Shown here: positions 57,027 to 64,000 of the stretch, piece by piece
How the letters are laid out: every line of letters begins with the position of its first letter
Numbering within the stretch: position 1 is the stretch's first letter
Assembly: GCF_021043395.1 (NCBI RefSeq)
Contig: NZ_JAJNKE010000003.1
Location: 172,821 to 236,820, forward strand
Length of the DNA: 64,000 nt
Reading direction: 5' to 3'
Origin: Clostridium guangxiense
GTDB lineage: Bacteria > Bacillota > Clostridia > Clostridiales > Clostridiaceae
The notes under the pieces: generated by a model
Databases searched by the model: none
The model's input: only the letters and a program-made list of their open reading frames with translations
Told to the model about the DNA's origin: nothing
Made by a program: the position numbers and the translations under genes

Positions 57027-57305
57027 TTAAGACACCTCTTTGTCTTTTTCAAGTTCAATTATGGTCATTATGCTGTAATTTGCGAGATCCATAAGTGTGT
57101 CTATTATACTCTCATCCTTAACTTCAGCGTCGTTTTTTATAAGCTGCTTAAATCTTTGAAGTTTATCATCTAGTCTTATGGCGGACATTATTGGCCCATA
57201 TTCATCAAAACCTTTACCAAAGCTATCACCATAGTCCTTATTTTTAGCAGCATAAAGCTTATTAAGTTTTTCACATATTTCCTTGTGTTTATCCACTTTA
57301 TTCAT
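57027..57305 (-). CDS. Nucleotide-modification-associated domain 1 (DUF1599) protein
   Basis: A 92-residue all-alpha protein with the DUF1599/Nmad1 pattern NKLYAAKNKDYGDSFGKGFD, MSAIRLDDKLQRFKQLIKND and DESIIDTLMDLANYSIMTII. The ExxD-type acidic residues link it to the MazG/all-alpha NTP pyrophosphatase superfamily. In phages this domain accompanies modified bases; in clostridial chromosomes its role is unknown. The ATG start follows GGAAAGGAG. It forms a two-gene operon with DUF434. Confidence 0.82.
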   Translation of the reverse strand: MNKVDKHKEICEKLNKLYAAKNKDYGDSFGKGFDEYGPIMSAIRLDDKLQRFKQLIKNDAEVKDESIIDTLMDLANYSIMTIIELEKDKEVS

Positions 57306-57426
57306 ATGTAAAACTCCTTTCCTTTAGCACTATTGCTATTTTAAAATATTATACAATAACTTTTTTCAATATGGTATAATAAATAATGAAATTTTAAAAA
57401 AATTTTTATAAGTTGGAGGAGACAGT

Positions 57427-57939
57427 GTGGATAGCGATTTTAAAACCTTTACTTCAAAAAATGATTATAAATATTTGATAGCTGATGTCATCCTAATTAT
57501 ACTTTCAATAACTGTAATTTTAAAAAATAAGCAGTCAAAGGTTGCAATGATTTTTATAGTAGTAGTAATTGTATATGTATTATATGATGTTAGCTGTACT
57601 ATATATAGATATAGAATGGTAAAAAATAAAAGCTTGCCAGATTTGGAGATTAACTGTGAAAAGGTAGTTATATATAGTGGTTTCCCCATAAGAAAAACGG
57701 AAATTAGGTTTAGTGAAGTTGAAAGCATACTTGTTCCAAAATGGGATAAGCTTATAGAAATCAAATTAAAGAATAATACTAAAGCTAATATAAATTTAAG
57801 CACGTACAGCGAAAAGGATATAAAAGAAATAAAAAATGCATTTATCGAAATACAATCCACTGTTATTCTTAAGAATGTTGATGGAAAAGATAATGTTAAA
57901 ACCTATCATAATGTAAATGGAAAATGTTACACAAAGTAA
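57427..57939 (+). CDS. Membrane protein with PH-like domain, C-terminus supplied by a repeat
   Basis: A 170-residue protein starting at GTG 57427 after GGAGGAGA. Two transmembrane helices (YLIADVILIILSITVIL and AMIFIVVVIVYVLYDVSC) precede a cytoplasmic bacterial-PH-like domain (INCEKVVIYSGFPIRKTEIR, VESILVPKWDKLIEIKLKNN). The family is uncharacterised. The last codons and the TAA stop come from the left end of the 252-bp palindrome (CAAAGTAACAAT at 57932), so the original C-terminus may have been altered by that element. Confidence 0.65.
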   Translation: MDSDFKTFTSKNDYKYLIADVILIILSITVILKNKQSKVAMIFIVVVIVYVLYDVSCTIYRYRMVKNKSLPDLEINCEKVVIYSGFPIRKTEIRFSEVESILVPKWDKLIEIKLKNNTKANINLSTYSEKDIKEIKNAFIEIQSTVILKNVDGKDNVKTYHNVNGKCYTK

Positions 57940-58183
57940 CAATACTTCGTCACATACACTTATGCGGGGTTTGGGCGTAAGCCCATTATCCTTCTAGAAT
58001 AATATAAAAGCACTTTTAATAATAAATCCTATAAATCTAAAGTGAAAAAATCATAAAGTCCTAAGATATTTCAATAACTTGCTGTGAAAATGTTCAAGCA
58101 GATTGAAATATCTAAGTATTTTATAATTTTTTACTAAGATTTATAGGATTTTTTTAAACTGTTCCTTCAGCATTGTTACTTTG
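57932..58183. repeat. CAAAGTAACAAT palindrome, copy 3 (252 bp)
   Basis: Left CAAAGTAACAAT pairs with right ATTGTTACTTTG. Inner arms AAATCCTATAAATCTAAAGT and TAAGATTTATAGGATTTTTT match, as do GATATTTCAATAACTTG and CAAGCAGATTGAAATATC. The segment GCGGGGTTTGGGCGTAAGCC then CATTATCCTTCTAGAA is shared with copy 2. It covers the stop codon of the upstream gene and fills most of the gap to purL. Confidence 0.85.
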
Positions 58184-58301
58184 CTTTTTTGCTTAAAATA
58201 CTTTAAATTTTTATAAATTTGTATTATAATATTTATATCAATACGAATTATATTGTTTATTAATAAAAAAATGTTCGTAAAAGTTAAGGAGAATGTAGAT
58301 T

Positions 58302-61300
58302 ATGCTTGATAAAGAGATGGTTAGAAGAATATTTGTTATTAAGAAGGACGGCTTTGATGTTGAAGCAAAAGGAATTCTTAAAGACCTTAAAGAAAATTTG
58401 GGCATAGATGGACTTGAAAAAGTATCCGTGTTTAACAGATATGATGTGTCTGGCATAACTGATAAGGAGTATGAAGCTGCAAAAAAAATAGTATTTTCAG
58501 AAAGTACAGTAGATGAAGCTTATGATGAAAAAATAAATGTGGAAAAGAATGAAAAGATATTTGCAGTGGAATTTTTACCAGGACAATATGATCAAAGGGC
58601 AGACTCGGCAGCGCAGTGTATGCAGATACTTACAGGCAAGGAAAATGTGACAATAATTTCTGCGAGAGTAATAGTATTAAAAGGAAATGTAAGCGAAAGT
58701 GATTTTGAGAAAATAAAGAAATATTTAATTAATCCTGTAGATTCAAGAGAAGCATCCCTAGAAAAACCTTCTACATTAAAAGTTCAATATAATCTTCCAG
58801 ATACTGTTGAAACAATTGAAAAATTTATGAATTTTAGTGAAAGCGAACTTGAAGCATTCTTAAAAGATAGAGGACTTGCAATGAGTCTTGATGATTTAAA
58901 GTTTACTCAAGAGTATTTCAAAAATATAGAAAAAAGAAATCCAACAATTACAGAAATAAAGGTTATAGATACGTATTGGTCAGATCATTGTAGACATACA
59001 ACTTTCCAAACTAGATTAAATAATATAAAGTTTGAGGATGGAAAGTATACAAAGGTAGTTAAGGCTGCTTATGAAGATTATCTTGAAACAAGAAAAGAAG
59101 TTTATGGAGATAAAAAGAAAGAGTTATGCTTAATGGATATAGCTGTTATTGGCATGAAAGCTCTTAGAAAAAATGGATATCTTGATGACCTTGATGCATC
59201 TGATGAAATAAATGCCTGCAGCATTGTTGTTGATGCAGATATAAATGGTAAAGCTGAAAAATGGCTAGTTATGTTTAAAAATGAAACTCATAACCATCCA
59301 ACAGAAATTGAGCCATTTGGTGGTGCTGCTACATGCCTTGGTGGGGCAATAAGAGATCCATTATCCGGAAGATCATATGTATATCAGGCTATGAGAGTTA
59401 CAGGAAGTGGAGATCCTAGAACAAGAATAGAAGATACAACAAAGGGAAGACTTCCTCAAAAGAAAATAACTCTTGGGGCAGCTCATGGATACAGTTCTTA
59501 TGGAAACCAAATAGGTCTTGCAACAGGGCAGGTTTCAGAATGTTATGATGAAGGCTTTATAGCAAAGAGAATGGAAGTTGGAGCTGTAATTGCTGCTGCA
59601 CCTAAGGAAAATGTTGTAAGAGAAGAGCCAAAGCCTTCTGATGTAGTTGTTTTACTTGGTGGTAGAACTGGAAGAGATGGCTGCGGTGGAGCAACAGGTT
59701 CTTCAAAGGAACACACAGTAAGCTCACTTGAATCTTGTGGTGCTGAAGTTCAAAAGGGAAATGCGCCAACTGAAAGAAAACTTCAAAGATTATTTAGAAA
59801 CAAAGCTGTAAGCACTATGATAAAAAGATGTAATGATTTTGGAGCTGGTGGAGTTTCTGTAGCTATTGGAGAACTTACAGATGGACTTGATATAAACCTA
59901 GATTTAGTTCCTAAAAAATATGAAGGTCTTGATGGAACAGAACTTGCAATTTCAGAATCTCAGGAAAGAATGGCAGTTGTAGTAACTAAAGAAAATGCTG
60001 AAAAGTTTGTAGAATATGCTGAAAAAGAAAACCTTGAAGCTGTAGTTGTGGCAAAGGTAACAGATAGTAAAAGACTTAAGCTTTTCTGGAAAGGAAATGC
60101 TATAGTTGATATTACAAGAGAATTCCTTGATACAAATGGTGTTAGGCAAAATACAGATGTATTTGTACAGGCGCCTTGCGAAAAGCAAAGCTATTTTGAT
60201 AAGGAAGAAAATTCAATAGATATAAAGGAAAAATGGTTAAATACTCTTTCTGATTTAAATGTATGCAGTCAAAAAGGACTTTCTGAAAGATTCGACAGCA
60301 CTATAGGAGCAGGAACAGTTTTAATGCCTTTTGGTGGAAAATATCAAGAAACACCTGCTGAAGGTATGGCAGCTAAACTTCCTGTACTTGAAGGGGATAC
60401 TACAACAGGAAGCTTAATGACTTATGGATACAATCCTAAAATAGGAGAATGGAGTCCTTTCCACGGTGCCATGTTTGCTGTAGTTGAATCACTTACTAAA
60501 ATTGTGTGTATGGGAGGAGATTACAAGAAATCAAGACTTACTTTCCAGGAGTATTTTGAAAGACTTAATAAAGATGAAGAAAAATGGGGAAAACCTTTTG
60601 CAGCACTTCTTGGTGCACTTTATGCTCAAAAAGAATTTAAAACTCCTGCAATTGGGGGAAAAGACAGTATGTCTGGAACTTTCATGGATTTAACTGTACC
60701 TCCAACTTTAGTTTCTTTTGCAGTTAATGTTTTAAATGTTAACAAGGTAATATCACCAGAATTCAAGAAAGTTGGAAATAGGGTAGTTTTAGTTAAAGCT
60801 TTAAGGGATGAAAATGAACTTCCTGTATTTGATAAACTTAAAGCAAATTTTGATAAGGTTCATGAACTTATGGAAAAAGGCTGTGTTCTTAGTGCTCAAA
60901 GTGTTAGAAATGGTGGTATTTGTGCAGCAGTAAGCAAAATGGCATTTGGTAATAGAATAGGCTTTAAATTAAATGAAGCTTCAAATGTAGATTTATTTAC
61001 AGAAGATTATGGTTCAATAATACTTGAACTTTCTTCAGATTTAGATTTAAAAGAAGCTTTTGGAGAAACTAAGTATGTTGAACTTGGAACAACTGAAAGA
61101 GAATATGAAGTTGACCTTGGAAAAACTGTAATTGACTTAAAAGAAGCTTATGCAGCTTGGACAAATACTCTTGAAAAGATATTCCCTACAAAAGCTGAAG
61201 TAGAGGAAAGGATAGAAATAAATGTAGAGCCTAAGTATGATAATACAAAAGTAAGCATTTTAAACAAGATTGCAAAGCCAAAGGTATTTATACCCGTATT

Positions 61301-62072
61301 CCCTGGTACAAACTGCGAATATGATTCTAAAAAAGCTTTTGAAAAAGCTGGGGCAGAAGTCAGCACAGTTGTATTTAGAAACTTAAAGGAAAGTGATATT
61401 GAAGCTTCTATAGAGGAATTTGTAAAGGAAATAAAAAAATCTCAAATAATAATGCTTCCAGGTGGTTTTAGTGCTGGAGACGAACCAGATGGTTCTGGAA
61501 AGTTTATAGCAGCTGTATTTAGAAATGAAAGAATTAAAGATGAGGTTATGAAATTATTAAATGAACGTGACGGACTTATGCTAGGAATTTGTAATGGCTT
61601 CCAGGCACTTATAAAACTTGGTCTTGTTCCATACGGGGAGATAAGAGAAATAGATGATAAATGTCCTACTTTAACTTACAATACTATAGGAAGACATGTA
61701 TCACAAATGGTATACACTAAAATTGTTTCAACAAAATCGCCTTGGTTCTCAAATGTAGAAAAAGGAGATATACATTGCATACCTGTTTCACATGGTGAAG
61801 GAAGGTTTGCTTGTAGCTTAGAACTTACGAAAAAGCTTATGGAAAGTGGTCAAGTTGCAACTCAATATGTTGATTTAGACGGAAACTTAAGTTATGATAC
61901 TAAAATTAATCCTAATGGTTCTGTTTGCTCAATAGAAGGTATAACAAGTCCAGACGGAAGAATACTTGGGAAAATGGCCCATTCAGAAAGATTTTCAAGT
62001 AATACTTATAAAAATATATTTGGAAATCAAGATCAGAAGATATTTAAGAGCGGAGTAGAATACTTTAAATAA
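58302..62072 (+). CDS. purL: Phosphoribosylformylglycinamidine synthase, single-chain (PurL with glutaminase domain)
   Basis: A 1256-residue enzyme combining the synthetase and the PurQ-like glutaminase, the large form seen in gamma-proteobacteria and some clostridia. It makes FGAM from FGAR, ATP and glutamine in purine synthesis. Motifs: SDHCRHTTF near residue 225, MFKNETHNHPTEIEPFGGAA, GGRTGRDGCGGATGSS, CNDFGAGGVSVAIGE and FGGKDSM-like AIGGKDSMSGTF. The C-terminal amidotransferase shows PVFPGTNCEYD, GGFSAGDEPDG, the nucleophile Cys in GICNGFQALIKLG and His in SHGEGRF. The start follows TTAAGGAGAATG. No other pur genes are next to it. Confidence 0.97.
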   Translation: MLDKEMVRRIFVIKKDGFDVEAKGILKDLKENLGIDGLEKVSVFNRYDVSGITDKEYEAAKKIVFSESTVDEAYDEKINVEKNEKIFAVEFLPGQYDQRADSAAQCMQILTGKENVTIISARVIVLKGNVSESDFEKIKKYLINPVDSREASLEKPSTLKVQYNLPDTVETIEKFMNFSESELEAFLKDRGLAMSLDDLKFTQEYFKNIEKRNPTITEIKVIDTYWSDHCRHTTFQTRLNNIKFEDGKYTKVVKAAYEDYLETRKEVYGDKKKELCLMDIAVIGMKALRKNGYLDDLDASDEINACSIVVDADINGKAEKWLVMFKNETHNHPTEIEPFGGAATCLGGAIRDPLSGRSYVYQAMRVTGSGDPRTRIEDTTKGRLPQKKITLGAAHGYSSYGNQIGLATGQVSECYDEGFIAKRMEVGAVIAAAPKENVVREEPKPSDVVVLLGGRTGRDGCGGATGSSKEHTVSSLESCGAEVQKGNAPTERKLQRLFRNKAVSTMIKRCNDFGAGGVSVAIGELTDGLDINLDLVPKKYEGLDGTELAISESQERMAVVVTKENAEKFVEYAEKENLEAVVVAKVTDSKRLKLFWKGNAIVDITREFLDTNGVRQNTDVFVQAPCEKQSYFDKEENSIDIKEKWLNTLSDLNVCSQKGLSERFDSTIGAGTVLMPFGGKYQETPAEGMAAKLPVLEGDTTTGSLMTYGYNPKIGEWSPFHGAMFAVVESLTKIVCMGGDYKKSRLTFQEYFERLNKDEEKWGKPFAALLGALYAQKEFKTPAIGGKDSMSGTFMDLTVPPTLVSFAVNVLNVNKVISPEFKKVGNRVVLVKALRDENELPVFDKLKANFDKVHELMEKGCVLSAQSVRNGGICAAVSKMAFGNRIGFKLNEASNVDLFTEDYGSIILELSSDLDLKEAFGETKYVELGTTEREYEVDLGKTVIDLKEAYAAWTNTLEKIFPTKAEVEERIEINVEPKYDNTKVSILNKIAKPKVFIPVFPGTNCEYDSKKAFEKAGAEVSTVVFRNLKESDIEASIEEFVKEIKKSQIIMLPGGFSAGDEPDGSGKFIAAVFRNERIKDEVMKLLNERDGLMLGICNGFQALIKLGLVPYGEIREIDDKCPTLTYNTIGRHVSQMVYTKIVSTKSPWFSNVEKGDIHCIPVSHGEGRFACSLELTKKLMESGQVATQYVDLDGNLSYDTKINPNGSVCSIEGITSPDGRILGKMAHSERFSSNTYKNIFGNQDQKIFKSGVEYFK

Positions 62073-62083
62073 ATTAAAAAATA

Positions 62084-62205
62084 GGGCTGTCGCACTAAAT
62101 ATAAAAAATTGCGAACTAACTAAAGTGAAGGGTTTTAACCTCACTTTGCTCGTTAAAACCCTTCACTATTATGATTGCTTCACAATTTTTTTAGTGTGAC
62201 AGCCC
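62084..62205. repeat. GGGCTGTCGCACTAAA two-tier palindrome after purL
   Basis: Outer arms GGGCTGTCGCACTAAA (62084-62099) and TTTAGTGTGACAGCCC, then AAAAAATTG/CAATTTTTT, enclose a perfect inner hairpin AGTGAAGGGTTTTAAC (62124-62139) / GTTAAAACCCTTCACT (62152-62167). A T-run follows at 62208. It can end purL transcription, yet is much larger than a normal terminator. Related short forms lie at 5221 and 56240. Confidence 0.85.
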
Positions 62206-62304
62206 CATTTTTTTATAGTATTACAAATATACCTTTATTACACTTTTGCAGAAATGGTGTATAATAATATAAATGTTTATGTTTTTACGTAAGAGGTTGA
62301 TGGT

Positions 62305-62991
62305 ATGAGTAAGTATAAAATACTTTTAGTTGAAGATGAAAAACAAATGGCAATGTTCATTGAGATGGAACTTGTTCACGAAGGTTATAATGTTGATACG
62401 GCGTATGATGGAAGAGAAGGACTTAAAAAGATTGAAAACGGAGAATATAGTTTAGTATTACTTGATATAATGCTTCCGGGTTTAAATGGTATGGAAATTT
62501 GTAAGAAGGTTAGGGAATTTTCAGATATACCTATTATAATGTTAACGGCTAGAGGAGATGTGGAGGATAAGGTAAAAGGGCTTGACACTGGAGCTGATGA
62601 TTATCTTACTAAACCATTTGCGATTGAAGAACTGCTTGCAAGAATAAGAGTTATTAGAAGAAAAAATTCTCCTAAAACAAATAAAAATGAAATTAAGATT
62701 CGGGATATTGTAATGAATAGAGATACTCATGAAGTTACAAGAGCTGGCAAATTAATTGAGCTTACAAAAAAGGAATATGATCTTTTAGAAATTCTTTTAG
62801 TTAATAAAGATATAGTTTTAACTAGAGAACAGTTAATTGAAAAAATTTGGGGTTATGATTATATTGGTGGAGACAATGTTGTAGATGTATTTATAAGATA
62901 TCTTCGCGGTAAAATAGATGATGGATATGAAGATAAGCTTATTACCACTGTAAGAGGAGTTGGCTATGTCATTAGGGGAGATAAAAAGTGA
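62305..62991 (+). CDS. OmpR-family response regulator
   Basis: A 228-residue two-component regulator. The receiver domain has D11/E10 in LLVEDEKQM, phospho-acceptor D54 in LVLLDIMLPGLNG, the Thr of IMLTARGDVED and the Lys of YLTKPFAIEELLAR. The C-terminal winged helix shows ELTKKEYDLLEILLVNKDIV and DVFIRYLRGKIDDGYE then LITTVRGVGYVI. It acts as a DNA-binding regulator after phosphorylation by the histidine kinase that overlaps its stop codon. The start follows AAGAGGTTGATGG. The regulon is unknown. Confidence 0.92.
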   Translation: MSKYKILLVEDEKQMAMFIEMELVHEGYNVDTAYDGREGLKKIENGEYSLVLLDIMLPGLNGMEICKKVREFSDIPIIMLTARGDVEDKVKGLDTGADDYLTKPFAIEELLARIRVIRRKNSPKTNKNEIKIRDIVMNRDTHEVTRAGKLIELTKKEYDLLEILLVNKDIVLTREQLIEKIWGYDYIGGDNVVDVFIRYLRGKIDDGYEDKLITTVRGVGYVIRGDKK

Positions 62992-64000
62992 GATTAAATT
63001 TTATACGCAAAGCTAAAATATCTGTAAAAATAACTACTATTTACGCATTTACATTTTCATTTGTACTTTTAATATTGAGTGCAACTGTTCTCTATGGGAT
63101 TAAGTACTATTTAAATAATCAAGCAACTAAGCAGGTAAATGACATTACAAATATTATTTTCCCTAAGTTAACATATAAGGCTGATTTAAAAGATAAAAAT
63201 TTATTTTATGATGTACCAGCTAATGAAAATATGCATATAAGGATAATAGCTTCAGATGGTAAATTAATAAATGAGTCAAATAAATTTAATTATCAAGTAA
63301 AAATTAAAAAGCCTTACAACAAAGTACGCCACTTAGAAGAAAAGGATAAGCATCTTCAGTATAAAAATGTAGAATTTAAAAACAAAAGCTATGGAATAGT
63401 ATTTTTACAAGTAGTTAAAAATATGGATAGCGAATATGACTTTTTAACGGTATTGTTTGTCTTTATGGCATTAGCAGATTTTGTTGGTATAGTTTTATCT
63501 GTTTTATTAGGATATATAACAAGCAGAAGAATGCTTAAGCCTATTGAAAACATAACAAAAACAGCAGAAGATATAAGTATTAACAATCTAAAAGAGCGCA
63601 TAAACGCTGAAGGACCTAATGATGAACTTAAAAAACTTTCATGTACTTTAAATAATATGATTGATAGGCTTCAAGAATCCTTTGAAAAGCAAAATCAATT
63701 TGTATCAGATGCTTCTCATGAACTTAGAACTCCAATAGCGGTTATTCAAGGCTATGCGAATTTGCTTGATAGGTGGGGAAAAGATGATAGGGAAGCATTA
63801 GAAAAATCAATTAAAGCCATTAAATTAGAGACTGTAAATATGGCTGAATTAATTGAAAAGCTGCTTTTTCTTGCAAGAAATGACAACGGAATCTTAATGA
63901 TGGAAAAAAATCAATTTAAGTTAAAACAGCTGATAGATGAAGTGGTGGAAGAAACTAAGGTAGCAGAAACAAAAAAAATAGCAATAACCAATGGTGAAAA
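62988..64000 (+). CDS. Sensor histidine kinase, partial at the window end
   Basis: At least 337 residues, running off the window. GTG 62988 overlaps the regulator stop (GTGA) and follows AGGGGAG. TM1 is at about residues 16-40 (ITTIYAFTFSFVLLILSATV), an extracellular domain of about 110 residues follows, TM2 is near 155-178 (LTVLFVFMALADFVGIVLSV), then HAMP (ITSRRMLKPIENITKTAEDI) and the HisKA H-box SDASHELRTPIAVIQGY. The ATPase domain lies beyond base 64000. It will phosphorylate the OmpR-type partner. The sensor domain shows no recognised ligand fold. Confidence 0.9.
   Translation, partial: MRLNFIRKAKISVKITTIYAFTFSFVLLILSATVLYGIKYYLNNQATKQVNDITNIIFPKLTYKADLKDKNLFYDVPANENMHIRIIASDGKLINESNKFNYQVKIKKPYNKVRHLEEKDKHLQYKNVEFKNKSYGIVFLQVVKNMDSEYDFLTVLFVFMALADFVGIVLSVLLGYITSRRMLKPIENITKTAEDISINNLKERINAEGPNDELKKLSCTLNNMIDRLQESFEKQNQFVSDASHELRTPIAVIQGYANLLDRWGKDDREALEKSIKAIKLETVNMAELIEKLLFLARNDNGILMMEKNQFKLKQLIDEVVEETKVAETKKIAITNGE

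Noticed and set aside
46542-58183. Repeated palindromes considered as a CRISPR array
   Set aside because: Copies are long, self-complementary, far apart and of unequal length, with no regular spacers and no cas genes.
1-64000. Search for tRNA, rRNA and known riboswitch cores
   Set aside because: No cloverleaf with TTCRA loop, no rRNA-like text and no T-box or common riboswitch consensus was seen by reading; a covariance search could still find divergent ones.

Overview
The window is AT-rich (by eye about 30 % GC) DNA of a spore-forming Clostridium (sensu stricto). Evidence: strong AGGAGG-type ribosome sites with frequent GTG/TTG starts, a spore-photoproduct-lyase homologue, meso-DAP-type MurE, a single-chain 1256-residue PurL, a ferredoxin-tailed aldo-keto reductase and several flavodoxin/ferredoxin proteins. 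Species cannot be fixed from sequence alone. I saw no rRNA, tRNA, transposase, integrase or CRISPR array.

Layout. 0-8 kb: a partial aspartase, a GT2 glycosyltransferase followed by a decayed solute-binding-protein gene, an M16C metalloprotease, a flavodoxin, a chemoreceptor and pyroglutamyl peptidase. 8-17 kb: a GH172 (DUF2961) protein, then a glycerate/hydroxy-acid cluster (GntP-type permease, glycerate kinase, CdaR-type regulator, D-2-hydroxyacid dehydrogenase with a probable CTG start, aminotransferase, aldo-keto reductase) with two cre-like sites. 17-24 kb: small housekeeping and accessory genes, including a TetR/flavoprotein pair with a clear operator and a NERD-HRDC protein.

24.2-35.0 kb is the most striking region: a NurA-like nuclease, a HerA-like ATPase with an unusual P-loop, a GHKL (Hsp90/MORC-like) ATPase, a 700-residue radical-SAM protein, a second paralogous GHKL ATPase, then a PLD-nuclease/SF2-helicase fusion overlapping a MazG-type pyrophosphohydrolase gene. 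All are on the + strand and tightly packed. I read the first five genes as a candidate undescribed genome-defence or DNA-processing system, and the last two as a second, adjacent defence-like module.

35-49 kb is a patchwork of small genes and wreckage: a MerR-controlled flavodoxin/ferredoxin gene cut short, an AraC-GyrI pseudogene, an HD-domain gene behind a LexA-like box, class I aldolase, a spore-photoproduct-lyase homologue without the expected H-donor cysteine, an XRE-deformylase operon, murE, an AraC/ketoreductase/permease group, and broken AbiEi-like and DUF1016 genes. 49-64 kb: a TetM/TetB(P)-family ribosomal-protection GTPase behind a ~500-nt attenuator-like leader, cell-wall hydrolases (GH18, GH73), a holin-like protein, a DUF434/Nmad1 pair, purL, and a two-component system cut by the window end.

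The right half carries several intergenic imperfect palindromes of 120-250 bp in at least three families, with fragments elsewhere. They look like non-autonomous mobile or structured elements.
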